A stretch of 7,510 nt of DNA from Ghiorsea sp. (lineage in GTDB: Bacteria; Pseudomonadota; Zetaproteobacteria; Mariprofundales; Mariprofundaceae). The stretch lies in the NCBI GenBank assembly GCA_027053695.1, contig JALUHL010000203.1, positions 1 through 7,510 on the forward strand, written 5' to 3'. Shown piece by piece: positions 1 to 6,782 of this stretch (within the stretch, counting starts at the first letter, position 1; each line of letters begins with the position of its first letter). The notes beneath the pieces were generated by a model that was not told the DNA's origin, did no database searches, and saw only the letters and a program-made list of their open reading frames with translations. A program made the position numbers and the translations under genes.

Positions 1-60
1 GCTGAGGGAAGACGTAGTGTGCAGCGCCTTGAATCCCAACTTCAAGCCTTGATACCTTAA
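1..60 (+). CDS. Possible C-terminal tail of a convergent gene (partial)
   Basis: Reading from base 1 there are 19 sense codons and then TAA at 58-60. The peptide ends in RLESQLQALIP, a charged, leucine-spaced stretch that looks like a helical or coiled-coil C-terminus. The stop lies 3 bp before the end of the leftward helicase gene, a common spacing for convergent genes. Against this, the fragment is too short to identify, and the minus strand is also open here, so these bases could instead begin a gene downstream of the helicase. No terminator is visible between the two ends. Confidence 0.35.
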   Translation, partial: AEGRRSVQRLESQLQALIP

Positions 61-63
61 GCC

Positions 64-1950
64 TTATTCCACATCCTCAAAAAACCAACGCATATCACCG
101 ATATCATTGGCAATGGGTGCTTGAGGCAAATTTTTGACCACTTCTTGACCGTAGCGTTTGGTGTGGATACGGGAATCTAAAATGGCAATGCCACCACGGT
201 CGGAGGTGCTGCGAATCAGGCGGCCAGCGCCTTGGCGCAATACGGCAATAGCTTCAGGCAACTGAATGTCCATAAATCCATTGCCACCATTGGCTTCGCA
301 ATGTTTGGTGCGTTCCTTGAGCAACACATCGGTTGGTGGTGCAAAAGGAATTTTATCAATAATCACCAAAGATAATGTTTCACCCGGCACATCTACACCC
401 TCCCAAAAGCTGCGCGTGCCACAAAGAATGGAATGCTTGTCTTTGCGAAAAGCTTCTAAAATCGCATCGCGGCTGCCGCTCTCGCCTTGAACCAAAACTT
501 GCCAAGGCAAAGCTTGCTGTAAATGTGGGGCGTAAGTTCTCAAGGCATAATGCGATGTAAACAAGACAAACGCCCTGCCGCGAGACGTGCGCAACAATGC
601 TTCAATCTCATTTTGCATCACACTTTGGTAATTTTGAGCTCTTGGGTCTGGGATATGTTTGGGTAGATAAAGCATGGCTTGTTGCTGATAGTCAAAGGGT
701 GAAGGGTGAAAGCTTTCTTGCGCTATATCTTGGCTTAATCCTAAGCGAATGCGGGCAAATTCAAACTTATTCGATACGCGAAGCGTAGCCGATAATAAAA
801 CATAGGATGCTTCACGTTCCCAAAGGTGATGATTCAGTACAGGGCCAGTTTCTACGGGCGCTGAGATATATTGTTTTCTATCATCCTTACCTTCTTCCCA
901 CACCACATAACCATCTTGGGGGGTAAGAATCTGCTGCATTTCTTCGAATATCAAAGTGGCGCGCTCTACCATTTTCACCATATCATCATGGCGTTCTTCA
1001 CGCGATATAGCTATATCCAATAGTGCTTCCCAATCTTGGCGAATGGCTTTGAGGTCTTTGCTTGCCCATTCGGTGATTACAGCAGCGCCCAGCTTGCGCA
1101 CTTGCTCCTTTAAATTCGCTTCATCGCCCAATGTTTCAAGCACAGCTTGCATATCATTCACCCAATAAATGAGCTTATTGCGTGATAATTGAATACCAAA
1201 CTGGCGACTGGCAAGGTCAGGTAAACTATGCGCTTCATCCAAGATGTAGGTATCAAATATGGGCAAGACTTCACCAAAATCTCCCGATTTCAGAGAGGCA
1301 TCAGCCAATAATAAACTGTGATTAGCAATGACAATATCGGCACTTTGTGCTTTTTGCCTCGCCTTCATCAATGGGCACTGCTTATAATGCTCGCATTTGC
1401 TGCCTGTGCATTGGTCTGCTGTGGCAGTGACCAATTGCCCAACACCTTTTTCAAACACATCAAAATCTAGGGCTGATAAATCGCCATCACTGGTGCTTTC
1501 CGCCCACTTTGCAACTTTGAGCATGGTCTTGCGCTGCCAAATTTCCTGCTGGTTGCTGGCGATATGCATATTCAAGCGTTGGGGGCAGTAATAATTGCTT
1601 CGCCCTTTGAGTAAGGCTACTTTTCTTTGCGCACCTAAAGCCTTTTGCACGGCAGGCAAGTCGCGAAACATCAGCTGGTCTTGCAAGGCTTTGGTGTGGG
1701 TAGAAATCAATATTTTATCTGATGAGCGTAGGGCAGGGATGAGATAAGCCAGTGTTTTTCCTGTACCTGTTTCTGCTTCAGCTATCAAAATAGTTTGCTG
1801 CTCTAAGGTGTTTGCAATGTGTTCAGCTAGGGCTACTTGCTCATCTCTATAAATATAGCCATCAAGCCCTTGGGCTAAGGCAGATTCAGGGGCAAAGTCT
1901 GCTTTAACCTGCTCAACAAAGGATGCTTGGAAAGGGGATTGAGTATGGAT
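64..1950 (-). CDS. yoaA: ATP-dependent DNA helicase, YoaA/DinG family (XPD-like, Fe-S), near-cognate start
   Basis: A superfamily 2 helicase of the XPD/DinG type, expected to unwind DNA 5'-3' in repair; E. coli YoaA works with the polymerase subunit HolC. With the ATC start the protein has 628 residues (E. coli YoaA about 636; DinG about 716). Visible motifs: a Q-motif-like segment YIYRDEQ near residue 38; Walker A ETGTGKT ending near 66; four Fe-S cysteines near 122, 181, 186 and 192 (YYCPQ, QCTGSKCEHYKQCP); DEAH near 238; LLSATLR near 386; GTRSFWEGVDVPG near 511; and the motif VI region QGAGRLIRS near 573. The set is intact, so the enzyme should be active. The N-terminal DFAPES...YIYRDEQ stretch aligns, from memory, with the YoaA N-terminus, so translation must begin upstream of TTG 1786-1788, which sits just before Walker A. 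No ATG, GTG or TTG exists in frame between there and the purC stop. The best candidate is ATC at 1948-1950. Family assignment is firm; the exact start and the YoaA versus DinG label are less sure. Confidence 0.9.
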   Translation of the reverse strand: MHTQSPFQASFVEQVKADFAPESALAQGLDGYIYRDEQVALAEHIANTLEQQTILIAEAETGTGKTLAYLIPALRSSDKILISTHTKALQDQLMFRDLPAVQKALGAQRKVALLKGRSNYYCPQRLNMHIASNQQEIWQRKTMLKVAKWAESTSDGDLSALDFDVFEKGVGQLVTATADQCTGSKCEHYKQCPLMKARQKAQSADIVIANHSLLLADASLKSGDFGEVLPIFDTYILDEAHSLPDLASRQFGIQLSRNKLIYWVNDMQAVLETLGDEANLKEQVRKLGAAVITEWASKDLKAIRQDWEALLDIAISREERHDDMVKMVERATLIFEEMQQILTPQDGYVVWEEGKDDRKQYISAPVETGPVLNHHLWEREASYVLLSATLRVSNKFEFARIRLGLSQDIAQESFHPSPFDYQQQAMLYLPKHIPDPRAQNYQSVMQNEIEALLRTSRGRAFVLFTSHYALRTYAPHLQQALPWQVLVQGESGSRDAILEAFRKDKHSILCGTRSFWEGVDVPGETLSLVIIDKIPFAPPTDVLLKERTKHCEANGGNGFMDIQLPEAIAVLRQGAGRLIRSTSDRGGIAILDSRIHTKRYGQEVVKNLPQAPIANDIGDMRWFFEDVE

Positions 1951-1962
1951 GTTAAGAACCTT
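1948..1962 (-). promoter_or_regulatory. Ribosome binding site and ATC start of the helicase
   Basis: On the minus strand AAGG (1962-1959) is followed by 8 bases and then ATC (1950-1948). This is normal Shine-Dalgarno spacing before a near-cognate codon. It is the only well-placed signal that would retain the conserved N-terminal helicase segment. Known precedents for such starts are infC and pcnB of E. coli (AUU). The choice of ATC is inference. Confidence 0.45.
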
Positions 1963-1965
1963 ATT

Positions 1966-2853
1966 TTAATGTGTCAGACGTTCGAGGGCTTCGCGGTATT
2001 TATCGGCAGTTTTTTGCATAATGGTATCATCCACTTCAGGGCCAGGTTCAGTTTTATCCCAATCTAATGTTTCTAGCCAATCGCGCACAATTTGTTTGTC
2101 AAAGCTTGGTGGGCTAACACCGGGTTGATAGGTTTTTACATCCCAAAAGCGAGAGGAATCGGGGGTGAGCACTTCATCAATCAAGGTGAGTGTGCCATGC
2201 TCATCCAAGCCAAATTCAAACTTAGTATCTGCAATAATGATGTCTCGTTCTAGTGCATAAGCTGCGGCTTCTTGATACATGGTTAAGCTTATATCACGCA
2301 CTTGCGTAGCCAAGTCTTCACCAATCACATCGCACATTTTTTCAAAGCTAATGTTTTCATCATGTGCGCCGATATCGGCCTTGGTGGACGGCGTAAAAAT
2401 GGGTTCAGGAAGTTTGTCTGCCAAGCCTAAACCTTGAGGCAAATCAATGCCGCAAACAGAACCTTGTTGCTGGTATTCTTTCCAGCCTGAGCCAATCAAA
2501 TAACCACGGACAATAGCTTCGATGGGTAAAGGTTTAAGACGCTTCACCACCAAAGCTCTACTGCGTACGCGATCACGATCTTCTGCATCGGGTATGGCTT
2601 GCTCTAAACTTAACTCAGCTGTTTGATTGGGAATGAGGTGCGCCATTTTCTTAAACCAAAAGTCAGATACTTGATTAAGGATTTCGCCTTTACCTGGCAC
2701 TGGAGTCGGTAAAACCACATCAAAGGCAGACAATCTATCTGTGGTGACAATCAACAGGTGTTGCTCATCAATCGCATACATATCACGCACTTTGCCTCTG
2801 TGCAAAAGCTTTAGGCTTTGAATGTCTGCTTTTAATAATGTTTTTGGATTCAT
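1966..2853 (-). CDS. purC: Phosphoribosylaminoimidazole-succinocarboxamide synthase (SAICAR synthetase)
   Basis: Cytoplasmic purine synthesis enzyme that joins CAIR and aspartate, using ATP, to make SAICAR. At 295 residues it belongs to the longer PurC form, nearer yeast Ade1 (about 306) than E. coli PurC (237). Motifs seen: the N-terminal GKVRDMY (20-26) of the ATP-binding part; TDRLSAFD (38-45); the family signature PLPIEAIVRGYLIGSGW (108-124); FTPSTKAD (153-160); the second signature IIADTKFEFG (206-215); and LIDEVLTPDSSRFW (224-237). The ATG start at 2853 is preceded on its strand by GAGGT with 4 bases between, a good ribosome binding site. The TAA stop lies 15 bp before the inferred helicase start, in the same frame, with no terminator between, so the two genes probably share a transcript. 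A promoter should lie in 2854-2960, but I could not pick convincing -35 and -10 boxes. Confidence 0.97.
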   Translation of the reverse strand: MNPKTLLKADIQSLKLLHRGKVRDMYAIDEQHLLIVTTDRLSAFDVVLPTPVPGKGEILNQVSDFWFKKMAHLIPNQTAELSLEQAIPDAEDRDRVRSRALVVKRLKPLPIEAIVRGYLIGSGWKEYQQQGSVCGIDLPQGLGLADKLPEPIFTPSTKADIGAHDENISFEKMCDVIGEDLATQVRDISLTMYQEAAAYALERDIIIADTKFEFGLDEHGTLTLIDEVLTPDSSRFWDVKTYQPGVSPPSFDKQIVRDWLETLDWDKTEPGPEVDDTIMQKTADKYREALERLTH

Positions 2854-2938
2854 TTCTACCTCAGAGAAAACCTTAGAATGAAGGGCGAAACGTGACAGAT
2901 TAAGGGGTTCTCCACAAGTTTAAAAAAAGAGGTTGATT

Positions 2939-2954
2939 TGTGACTTCAATCACA
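2939..2954. promoter_or_regulatory. CRP/Vfr-type binding site
   Basis: TGTGACTTCAATCACA is a perfect match to the CRP consensus TGTGA-N6-TCACA, with both half-sites intact. Its centre (2946.5) is about 69-70 bases before the predicted start of transcription of the rightward small gene, within the range used by class I CRP activation. It is about 107 bases upstream of the purC start codon, so it could also act on purC. It lacks the TTGAT-N4-ATCAA pattern of FNR. The match is seen; the regulator and its effect are inferred. Confidence 0.55.
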
Positions 2955-2982
2955 TACATTTCGGGCATGGATATTGTTTGGC

Positions 2983-3009
2983 TTGACTTTTCCTAACATT
3001 ATCTATAGG
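2983..3009 (+). promoter_or_regulatory. Candidate sigma70 promoter for the small secreted-protein gene
   Basis: TTGACT at 2983-2988 matches the -35 consensus in five of six bases. The best -10 is TATAGG at 3004-3009 with a 15-base spacer. TAGGTT at 3006-3011 gives 17 bases but is a weaker match. The predicted transcription start is about 3016. The weak -10 would suit an activator-dependent promoter, in keeping with the CRP-type site upstream. Confidence 0.45.
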
Positions 3010-3019
3010 TTAGCTAACC
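3008..3019. promoter_or_regulatory. 12-bp perfect palindrome, possible operator
   Basis: GGTTAGCTAACC is a perfect inverted repeat overlapping the predicted -10 box and transcription start. A further CTAAC lies at 2993-2997, repeating the right half-site 21 bases upstream. Its place would suit a repressor operator. With no loop bases it is a poor RNA hairpin. The binding protein is unknown. Confidence 0.4.
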
Positions 3020-3044
3020 CTCTGAAGCTGAAGGGGATGATAAA

Positions 3045-3049
3045 AAGGA
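3045..3049 (+). promoter_or_regulatory. Ribosome binding site that sets the start of the small gene
   Basis: AAGGA lies 7 bases before ATG 3057-3059. This favours ATG over the in-frame TTG at 3051, which would sit only one base from the Shine-Dalgarno sequence. Confidence 0.8.
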
Positions 3050-3056
3050 TTTGCAT

Positions 3057-3341
3057 ATGAAAAAAGGATTGGTTTTTACGCTTTGTTTTTTGATGGCTGG
3101 TGTGTGGGGCGCATACCAAAGTGATGCAGTGATAAGCAGTGCTACTGCTGCGGATACGAATATGGCTCAAGTGCAGCTTATTTTGAAGAAACTTCGCAGT
3201 TCTATGGCAAATATGAAAGATTTTGATGAGCTAGAAGCTGCGGGTATGGATAAAAAAGATGTGGATAGATTGCGCAATGCAATGAAAGGAAAAATCAAGC
3301 AAATGACCTCAGATGCGGTGGACTTGATTCGCGTATTATAA
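3057..3341 (+). CDS. Small exported protein of unknown function
   Basis: A 94-residue protein that I do not recognise. It begins MKK and then a hydrophobic segment (about 4-19, rich in V, F, L, A), a typical signal peptide. The likeliest cleavage is after ATA at 29-31, leaving a mature part of about 63 residues. The cysteine at position 10 lies inside the hydrophobic core without a lipobox, so it is not a lipoprotein. The mature part is highly charged and has no proline, no cysteine and only two glycines (63 and 78). It should be mostly amphipathic helix, with KKLRSSM, DFDELEAAG and DKKDVDRLRNAMKGKIKQ segments. It may be a periplasmic helical protein or a membrane-anchored one if cleavage fails. 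The gene stands alone, with its own promoter candidate, a CRP-type site and a strong terminator, so it appears to be independently regulated. It is surely coding given its ribosome binding site and signal peptide. Confidence 0.85.
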   Translation: MKKGLVFTLCFLMAGVWGAYQSDAVISSATAADTNMAQVQLILKKLRSSMANMKDFDELEAAGMDKKDVDRLRNAMKGKIKQMTSDAVDLIRVL

Positions 3342-3370
3342 AGTTTTTAACAAGAAGGAAATGAGAGTGA

Positions 3371-3399
3371 TAGGGCGCTGAGAAGCGCCCTATTTTTTT
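3371..3399 (+). terminator. Intrinsic terminator after the small secreted-protein gene
   Basis: TAGGGCGCT (3371-3379) pairs with AGCGCCCTA (3384-3392) as a 9-bp perfect, GC-rich stem closed by a GAGA tetraloop, followed at once by seven T. It begins 29 bases after the stop codon. There is no A-run on its left side, so it acts on rightward transcription only. Confidence 0.95.
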
Positions 3400-3447
3400 G
3401 CCATTAAAGAAGCTTCAAACCTGCGTGAAATTTGTTAGGGTGCGCGA

Positions 3448-3453
3448 TATAGA
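3448..3453 (+). promoter_or_regulatory. Weak -10 candidate in the carB leader
   Basis: TATAGA at 3448-3453 is the best -10-like sequence between the terminator at 3399 and the second hairpin. No acceptable -35 box stands 16-18 bases upstream (TGAAAT at 3426-3431 is poor). If it were used, transcription would begin near 3460 and run directly through the hairpin. No better promoter is visible between 3496 and 3557. Confidence 0.2.
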
Positions 3454-3464
3454 TAGAGGAACGT

Positions 3465-3495
3465 TTAGGCAGGCATGGTTTCTGCCTAATTTTTT
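3465..3495 (+). terminator. Terminator-like hairpin in the carB leader (attenuator or second terminator)
   Basis: TTAGGCAG (3465-3472) pairs perfectly with CTGCCTAA (3482-3489) around a 9-base loop, followed by six T (3490-3495). This is the form of an intrinsic terminator, weaker than the one at 3371. It lies 62 bases before the carB start codon. If the carB promoter is upstream of it, it would attenuate carB. If the promoter is downstream, it merely backs up the first terminator. CCTGC at 3420-3424 could pair with GCAGG at 3469-3473 as a short competing stem, which is weak support for an attenuation switch. Confidence 0.6.
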
Positions 3496-3511
3496 GTGTG
3501 AAAACGCTCTT

Positions 3512-3541
3512 GAAATTGCAAGAAATTGTAAGAAGTTAAAC
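3512..3541 (+). repeat. Tandem 10-bp repeats upstream of carB
   Basis: GAAATTGCAA (3512-3521) is followed directly by GAAATTGTAA (3522-3531), nine of ten bases identical, then by a degenerate third unit GAAGTTAAAC. The period of one DNA helical turn, between the leader hairpin and the ribosome binding site, could present repeated protein contacts, or could be chance in AT-rich DNA. Confidence 0.5.
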
Positions 3542-3554
3542 CCGAGGTTAAACC
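3535..3554 (+). repeat. GTTAAACC direct repeat around the carB ribosome binding site
   Basis: GTTAAACC occurs at 3535-3542 and again at 3547-3554, either side of the first bases of the carB Shine-Dalgarno GAGG (3544-3547). The second copy is part of GGTTAAACC, an inverted repeat with a single central base. A protein or RNA bound here would control access of ribosomes. No role is established. Confidence 0.4.
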
Positions 3555-3557
3555 AGT

Positions 3558-6500
3558 ATGCCGCGTCGCAATGATATTCAAACCATAATGATTTTAGGAG
3601 CAGGGCCAATTGTGATTGGTCAAGCTTGTGAGTTTGATTATTCGGGTGTGCAAGCGTGTAAAGCGCTCAAAGAAGAAGGTTTTAGAGTTGTTCTGGTGAA
3701 TTCAAACCCTGCAACCATCATGACAGACCCTGAGTTTGCTGATGCCACATACATCGAACCCGTTACTTGGGAAGTGGTAGAAAAGATTATTGAAAAAGAG
3801 CGCCCTGATGCGATTTTGCCAACCATGGGTGGACAAACGGCATTAAACTGCGCCTTATCACTTAACAAACATGGTGTGCTAGAAAAATACAATGTGCAAC
3901 TGATTGGTGCGCAGCCTGATGCCATAGACAAAGCTGAAGATAGAGAGCGCTTTAAGAAAGCTATGGATAGCATAGGTTTGGAGATGGCGCGTGGTGGTTT
4001 TGCCCATTCTATGCAAGAAGCCCGTGATTTGGCTGATGAGATTGGATATCCGATTATTATTCGTCCATCGTTTACCTTGGGTGGCTCTGGCGGCGGCATT
4101 GCTTATAACCCTGAAGAATTTGAACACATTGCAGCATCAGGTCTGGATGCTTCGCCTACTGATGAAGTATTGATTGAAGAATCCATCATTGGTTGGAAAG
4201 AATTTGAGATGGAAGTGATGCGCGACCATGCTGATAACTGCGTGATTATTTGCTCCATTGAAAACTTTGATGCTATGGGTGTGCATACGGGCGATTCGAT
4301 AACCGTTGCGCCAGCGCAAACTTTAACTGATAAAGAATATCAAAAAATGCGGGATGCTTCGATTGCAATTCTGCGCGAAATCGGCGTGGAGACAGGCGGC
4401 TCCAATGTTCAGTTTGCGGTCAACCCTAAAGATGGCCGTTTGATTGTAATTGAAATGAATCCACGCGTATCGCGTTCATCAGCTTTGGCATCTAAAGCGA
4501 CAGGTTTCCCCATTGCGAAAATTGCTGCGAAATTAGCAGTGGGTTACACCTTGGATGAAATTCAGAATGACATTACAGGCGAAACTTTTGCAGCCTTTGA
4601 GCCGACCATTGATTATGTGGTCACCAAATTACCACGCTTTGCCTTTGAAAAGTTTGAAGGGGCGGATACCCGCTTAACCACGCAAATGAAATCTGTGGGT
4701 GAAGTGATGGCGATAGGCCGCACATTCACAGAAAGCTTGGGCAAAGCCCTGCGTGGTCTAGAAGTGGACTCATGTGGTTTTGATAAGTCAGTACCTGATG
4801 ATGTTGATACTAAGGTTTTCTTGCAAGAGAAGTTGGCAGTGCCGGGCGCAGACCGTCTGTGGTGGATGGGCGAAGCCTTGCGAGCAGGCTGGAGCGAAGA
4901 AAAAATATTTGATGTGACCAAGATTGACCCTTGGTTTATTCGCGAGTTGGCAGCCGTGATTGCGTTGGAGGAAGCTTTGAAAGGCCGTGATGTGGCCAAC
5001 TTGAGCCAAGCAGAATGGCGGCAGGCTAAGCGCGAAGGGTTGTCCGACCAGCGCTTGGCGATGTTGTTGGATTGCGATGAAGCTACAGTTCGCCAAACAC
5101 GTTCCACTTTAGGTGTGAGCCCTGTGTTTAAACGTGTGGATACATGCGCTGCAGAATTTATTGCGAAAACACCTTATTTGTATTCCACCTTTGAAGAAGA
5201 GTGTGAAGCGGAACCCACGAACAAGAAAAAAATCATGGTCTTGGGCGGTGGCCCTAATCGCATTGGTCAGGGTATTGAGTTTGATTATTGCTGCGTGCAT
5301 GCCGCTTTTGCATTGTCTGAAGATGGTTATGAAACCATTATGGTCAATTGCAATCCCGAAACGGTTTCTACCGATTATGATACATCCGATAGATTATATT
5401 TTGAGCCGCTAACTTTTGAAGATGTGATGGCGATTGTTGAGGTTGAGAAGCCTACAGGTGTGATTGTTCAGTTTGGCGGGCAAACGCCACTTAAACTTGC
5501 TGAATCACTGCAAGCTGCAGGTGTTCCCATCATTGGCACTAGCCCAGATATGATTGATTTGGCAGAAGATAGAGAGCGCTTTCAGCAACTGCTTCATGAT
5601 TTGAACTTATTGCAACCTGAAAATGGCATTGCCCGCTCTACAGAAGAAGCAGTGCAAGTGGCTAAAGAAGTCGGTTACCCTGTGGTGGTTCGTCCATCTT
5701 ATGTGTTGGGTGGCCGTGCCATGCAAATCGTGCGTGATGAAAAAGGATTGCTTCGTTATATGACGGAAGCAGTGCAAGCTTCTCCTGATCACCCTGTATT
5801 GTTAGACCGCTTCCTCAATCAAGCCATTGAATTGGATGTGGATGCGCTTTGCGATGAGCATCGGGTGGTGATTGGCGGTATCATGGAGCATATTGAAGAA
5901 GCTGGAGTTCACTCTGGTGATTCTTCGTGTTGCCTGCCTCCGCATTCGATTTCACAAACCATTATTGATGAAGTCATTCGTCAAACCAAAGCTTTGGGTA
6001 CAGCCTTGAATGTACGCGGGTTAATGAATATTCAATTCGCGCTTCAAGGCGAGACGATATACGTCTTAGAAGTGAATCCGCGCGCATCACGCACTGTTCC
6101 CTTTGTGTCCAAAGCGACAGGTGTACCGCTAGCTAAAGTGGCTGCGCGCATTATGTCTGGCAAAACCTTAGATGATTTGGGCATTGATGAAATCAAGCAG
6201 CCCCGCACATTCCAAGCCGTGAAAGAAGCTGTGTTTCCATTTGTGAAATTCCGTGGTGTTGACCCATTATTGTCACCCGAAATGAAATCCACAGGTGAAG
6301 TGATGGGTATCGCAACCACGTTCCCTGCTGCCTTTGCCAAAGCGCAGTTGGGCGGTGGTTCTAGGCTCCCAAATAAAGGTGTGGCATTGGTATCCTTGCG
6401 TGAAGCGGATAAAGATAGAGTGGTTGAGTTGGCGCAAAACTTGGTCAATGCTGGTTTTGAGGTGATGACCACAGAAGGCACTGGTCTTGTCTTGGATGAT

Positions 6501-6782
6501 GCGGGCATAACCAATACTAAAGTTGCTAAAGTCACTGATGGCGTGCGCCCACATATTGTGGATAAATTATTATCCGATGAGATTGACTTTATTGTGAACA
6601 CCACAGAAGGTGAGCGTTCGATTGCAGATTCAAAATCCATTCGCCAAGCAGCATTAGATAGAGGTATTGTCTATTTCACAACCATGGCAGGCGGCTTGGC
6701 TGCGGTCGAATCTATGGTGGATGGTAGTGATGTGACGGTGGTTAAAAGTATTCAAGATTACCATAAGGACGAGGTGGCATAA
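3558..6782 (+). CDS. carB: Carbamoyl phosphate synthetase large subunit
   Basis: Makes carbamoyl phosphate from bicarbonate, two ATP and ammonia passed from the small subunit CarA, feeding arginine and pyrimidine synthesis in the cytoplasm. It has 1074 residues (E. coli 1073) and is complete. Domains: carboxyphosphate ATP-grasp domain about 1-400, with R129, R169, E299 and N301 at E. coli numbering; oligomerisation domain about 400-553; carbamoyl phosphate ATP-grasp domain about 554-935, opening with [17 protein letters not shown] and carrying VLGGRAM and [13 protein letters not shown]-terminal MGS-like allosteric domain about 936-1074. In the last, TEGT (near 972-975), the lysine of AKV (near 991) and NTT (near 1014) match E. 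coli UMP/IMP-binding residues, so nucleotide control is probably kept. The two halves show the ancient internal duplication, with an identical 18-base stretch at 3936-3953 and 5565-5582 encoding EDRERF. ATG is preceded by GAGG with 10 bases between. carA is not adjacent. greA follows with a one-base overlap. Confidence 0.99.
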   Translation: MPRRNDIQTIMILGAGPIVIGQACEFDYSGVQACKALKEEGFRVVLVNSNPATIMTDPEFADATYIEPVTWEVVEKIIEKERPDAILPTMGGQTALNCALSLNKHGVLEKYNVQLIGAQPDAIDKAEDRERFKKAMDSIGLEMARGGFAHSMQEARDLADEIGYPIIIRPSFTLGGSGGGIAYNPEEFEHIAASGLDASPTDEVLIEESIIGWKEFEMEVMRDHADNCVIICSIENFDAMGVHTGDSITVAPAQTLTDKEYQKMRDASIAILREIGVETGGSNVQFAVNPKDGRLIVIEMNPRVSRSSALASKATGFPIAKIAAKLAVGYTLDEIQNDITGETFAAFEPTIDYVVTKLPRFAFEKFEGADTRLTTQMKSVGEVMAIGRTFTESLGKALRGLEVDSCGFDKSVPDDVDTKVFLQEKLAVPGADRLWWMGEALRAGWSEEKIFDVTKIDPWFIRELAAVIALEEALKGRDVANLSQAEWRQAKREGLSDQRLAMLLDCDEATVRQTRSTLGVSPVFKRVDTCAAEFIAKTPYLYSTFEEECEAEPTNKKKIMVLGGGPNRIGQGIEFDYCCVHAAFALSEDGYETIMVNCNPETVSTDYDTSDRLYFEPLTFEDVMAIVEVEKPTGVIVQFGGQTPLKLAESLQAAGVPIIGTSPDMIDLAEDRERFQQLLHDLNLLQPENGIARSTEEAVQVAKEVGYPVVVRPSYVLGGRAMQIVRDEKGLLRYMTEAVQASPDHPVLLDRFLNQAIELDVDALCDEHRVVIGGIMEHIEEAGVHSGDSSCCLPPHSISQTIIDEVIRQTKALGTALNVRGLMNIQFALQGETIYVLEVNPRASRTVPFVSKATGVPLAKVAARIMSGKTLDDLGIDEIKQPRTFQAVKEAVFPFVKFRGVDPLLSPEMKSTGEVMGIATTFPAAFAKAQLGGGSRLPNKGVALVSLREADKDRVVELAQNLVNAGFEVMTTEGTGLVLDDAGITNTKVAKVTDGVRPHIVDKLLSDEIDFIVNTTEGERSIADSKSIRQAALDRGIVYFTTMAGGLAAVESMVDGSDVTVVKSIQDYHKDEVA

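Larger units (their letters stand above)
2854..3056. other. Divergent intergenic region between purC and the small secreted-protein gene
   Basis: About 200 bases separate two genes transcribed away from each other. The purC-proximal half contains the purC ribosome binding site, a run of seven A (T on the purC strand) around 2922-2928, and no clear sigma70 boxes. The other half contains a CRP-type palindrome, a promoter candidate and a 12-bp palindrome, listed separately. I see no reading frame in it worth calling. Confidence 0.8.
3425..3574 (+). other. Possible 49-codon leader reading frame upstream of carB
   Basis: From GTG 3425 (or GTG 3440 in the same frame) an open frame crosses the leader hairpin and ends at TGA 3572-3574, just inside carB in another frame. 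Six arginine codons occur, five of them AGA or AGG, which carB seems to avoid in favour of CGC and CGT. No good ribosome binding site precedes either GTG. It could be an arginine-sensing leader peptide, but chance is at least as likely. Confidence 0.15.

Noticed and set aside
29..47. CTTGAA/TTCAAG inverted repeat near the left edge
   Set aside because: It is only 6 bp with a 7-base loop and no T-run on either strand, and lies within a possible reading frame; it is not a credible terminator.
64..1788. Helicase starting at TTG 1786-1788 (574 residues)
   Set aside because: It would begin four residues before the Walker A segment and drop the conserved Q-motif region, which is open and recognisable upstream.
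2933..2954. FNR site in the divergent region
   Set aside because: A TTGAT half-site is present at 2933-2937 but there is no ATCAA partner four bases on; the symmetric match is to the CRP-type consensus.
3057..3110. Lipoprotein signal in the small secreted protein
   Set aside because: The only early cysteine (residue 10) sits within the hydrophobic core and lacks the preceding L-(A/S)-(G/A) pattern.
3051..3341. Small secreted protein starting at TTG 3051
   Set aside because: ATG 3057 is in frame, 7 bases after AAGGA, and gives a classic MKK signal peptide start.
3361..3381. Six-codon frame ATG to TGA before the first terminator
   Set aside because: AGGA is only one base from this ATG and the frame ends in the terminator loop; it is probably chance.
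3415..3609. 64-codon minus-strand frame across the carB leader and start
   Set aside because: It overlaps the beginning of carB, has no visible ribosome binding site, and its aromatic-rich composition resembles antisense translation.
3638..4099. 153-codon minus-strand frame inside carB
   Set aside because: It is antisense to a perfectly conserved carB segment; the serine- and proline-rich product is typical of reverse-strand reading.
4613..5107. 164-codon minus-strand frame inside carB
   Set aside because: It lies wholly antisense to conserved carB sequence, without recognisable motifs.
6044..6640. 198-codon minus-strand frame inside carB
   Set aside because: It mirrors the codon structure of carB on the opposite strand and has no family features.
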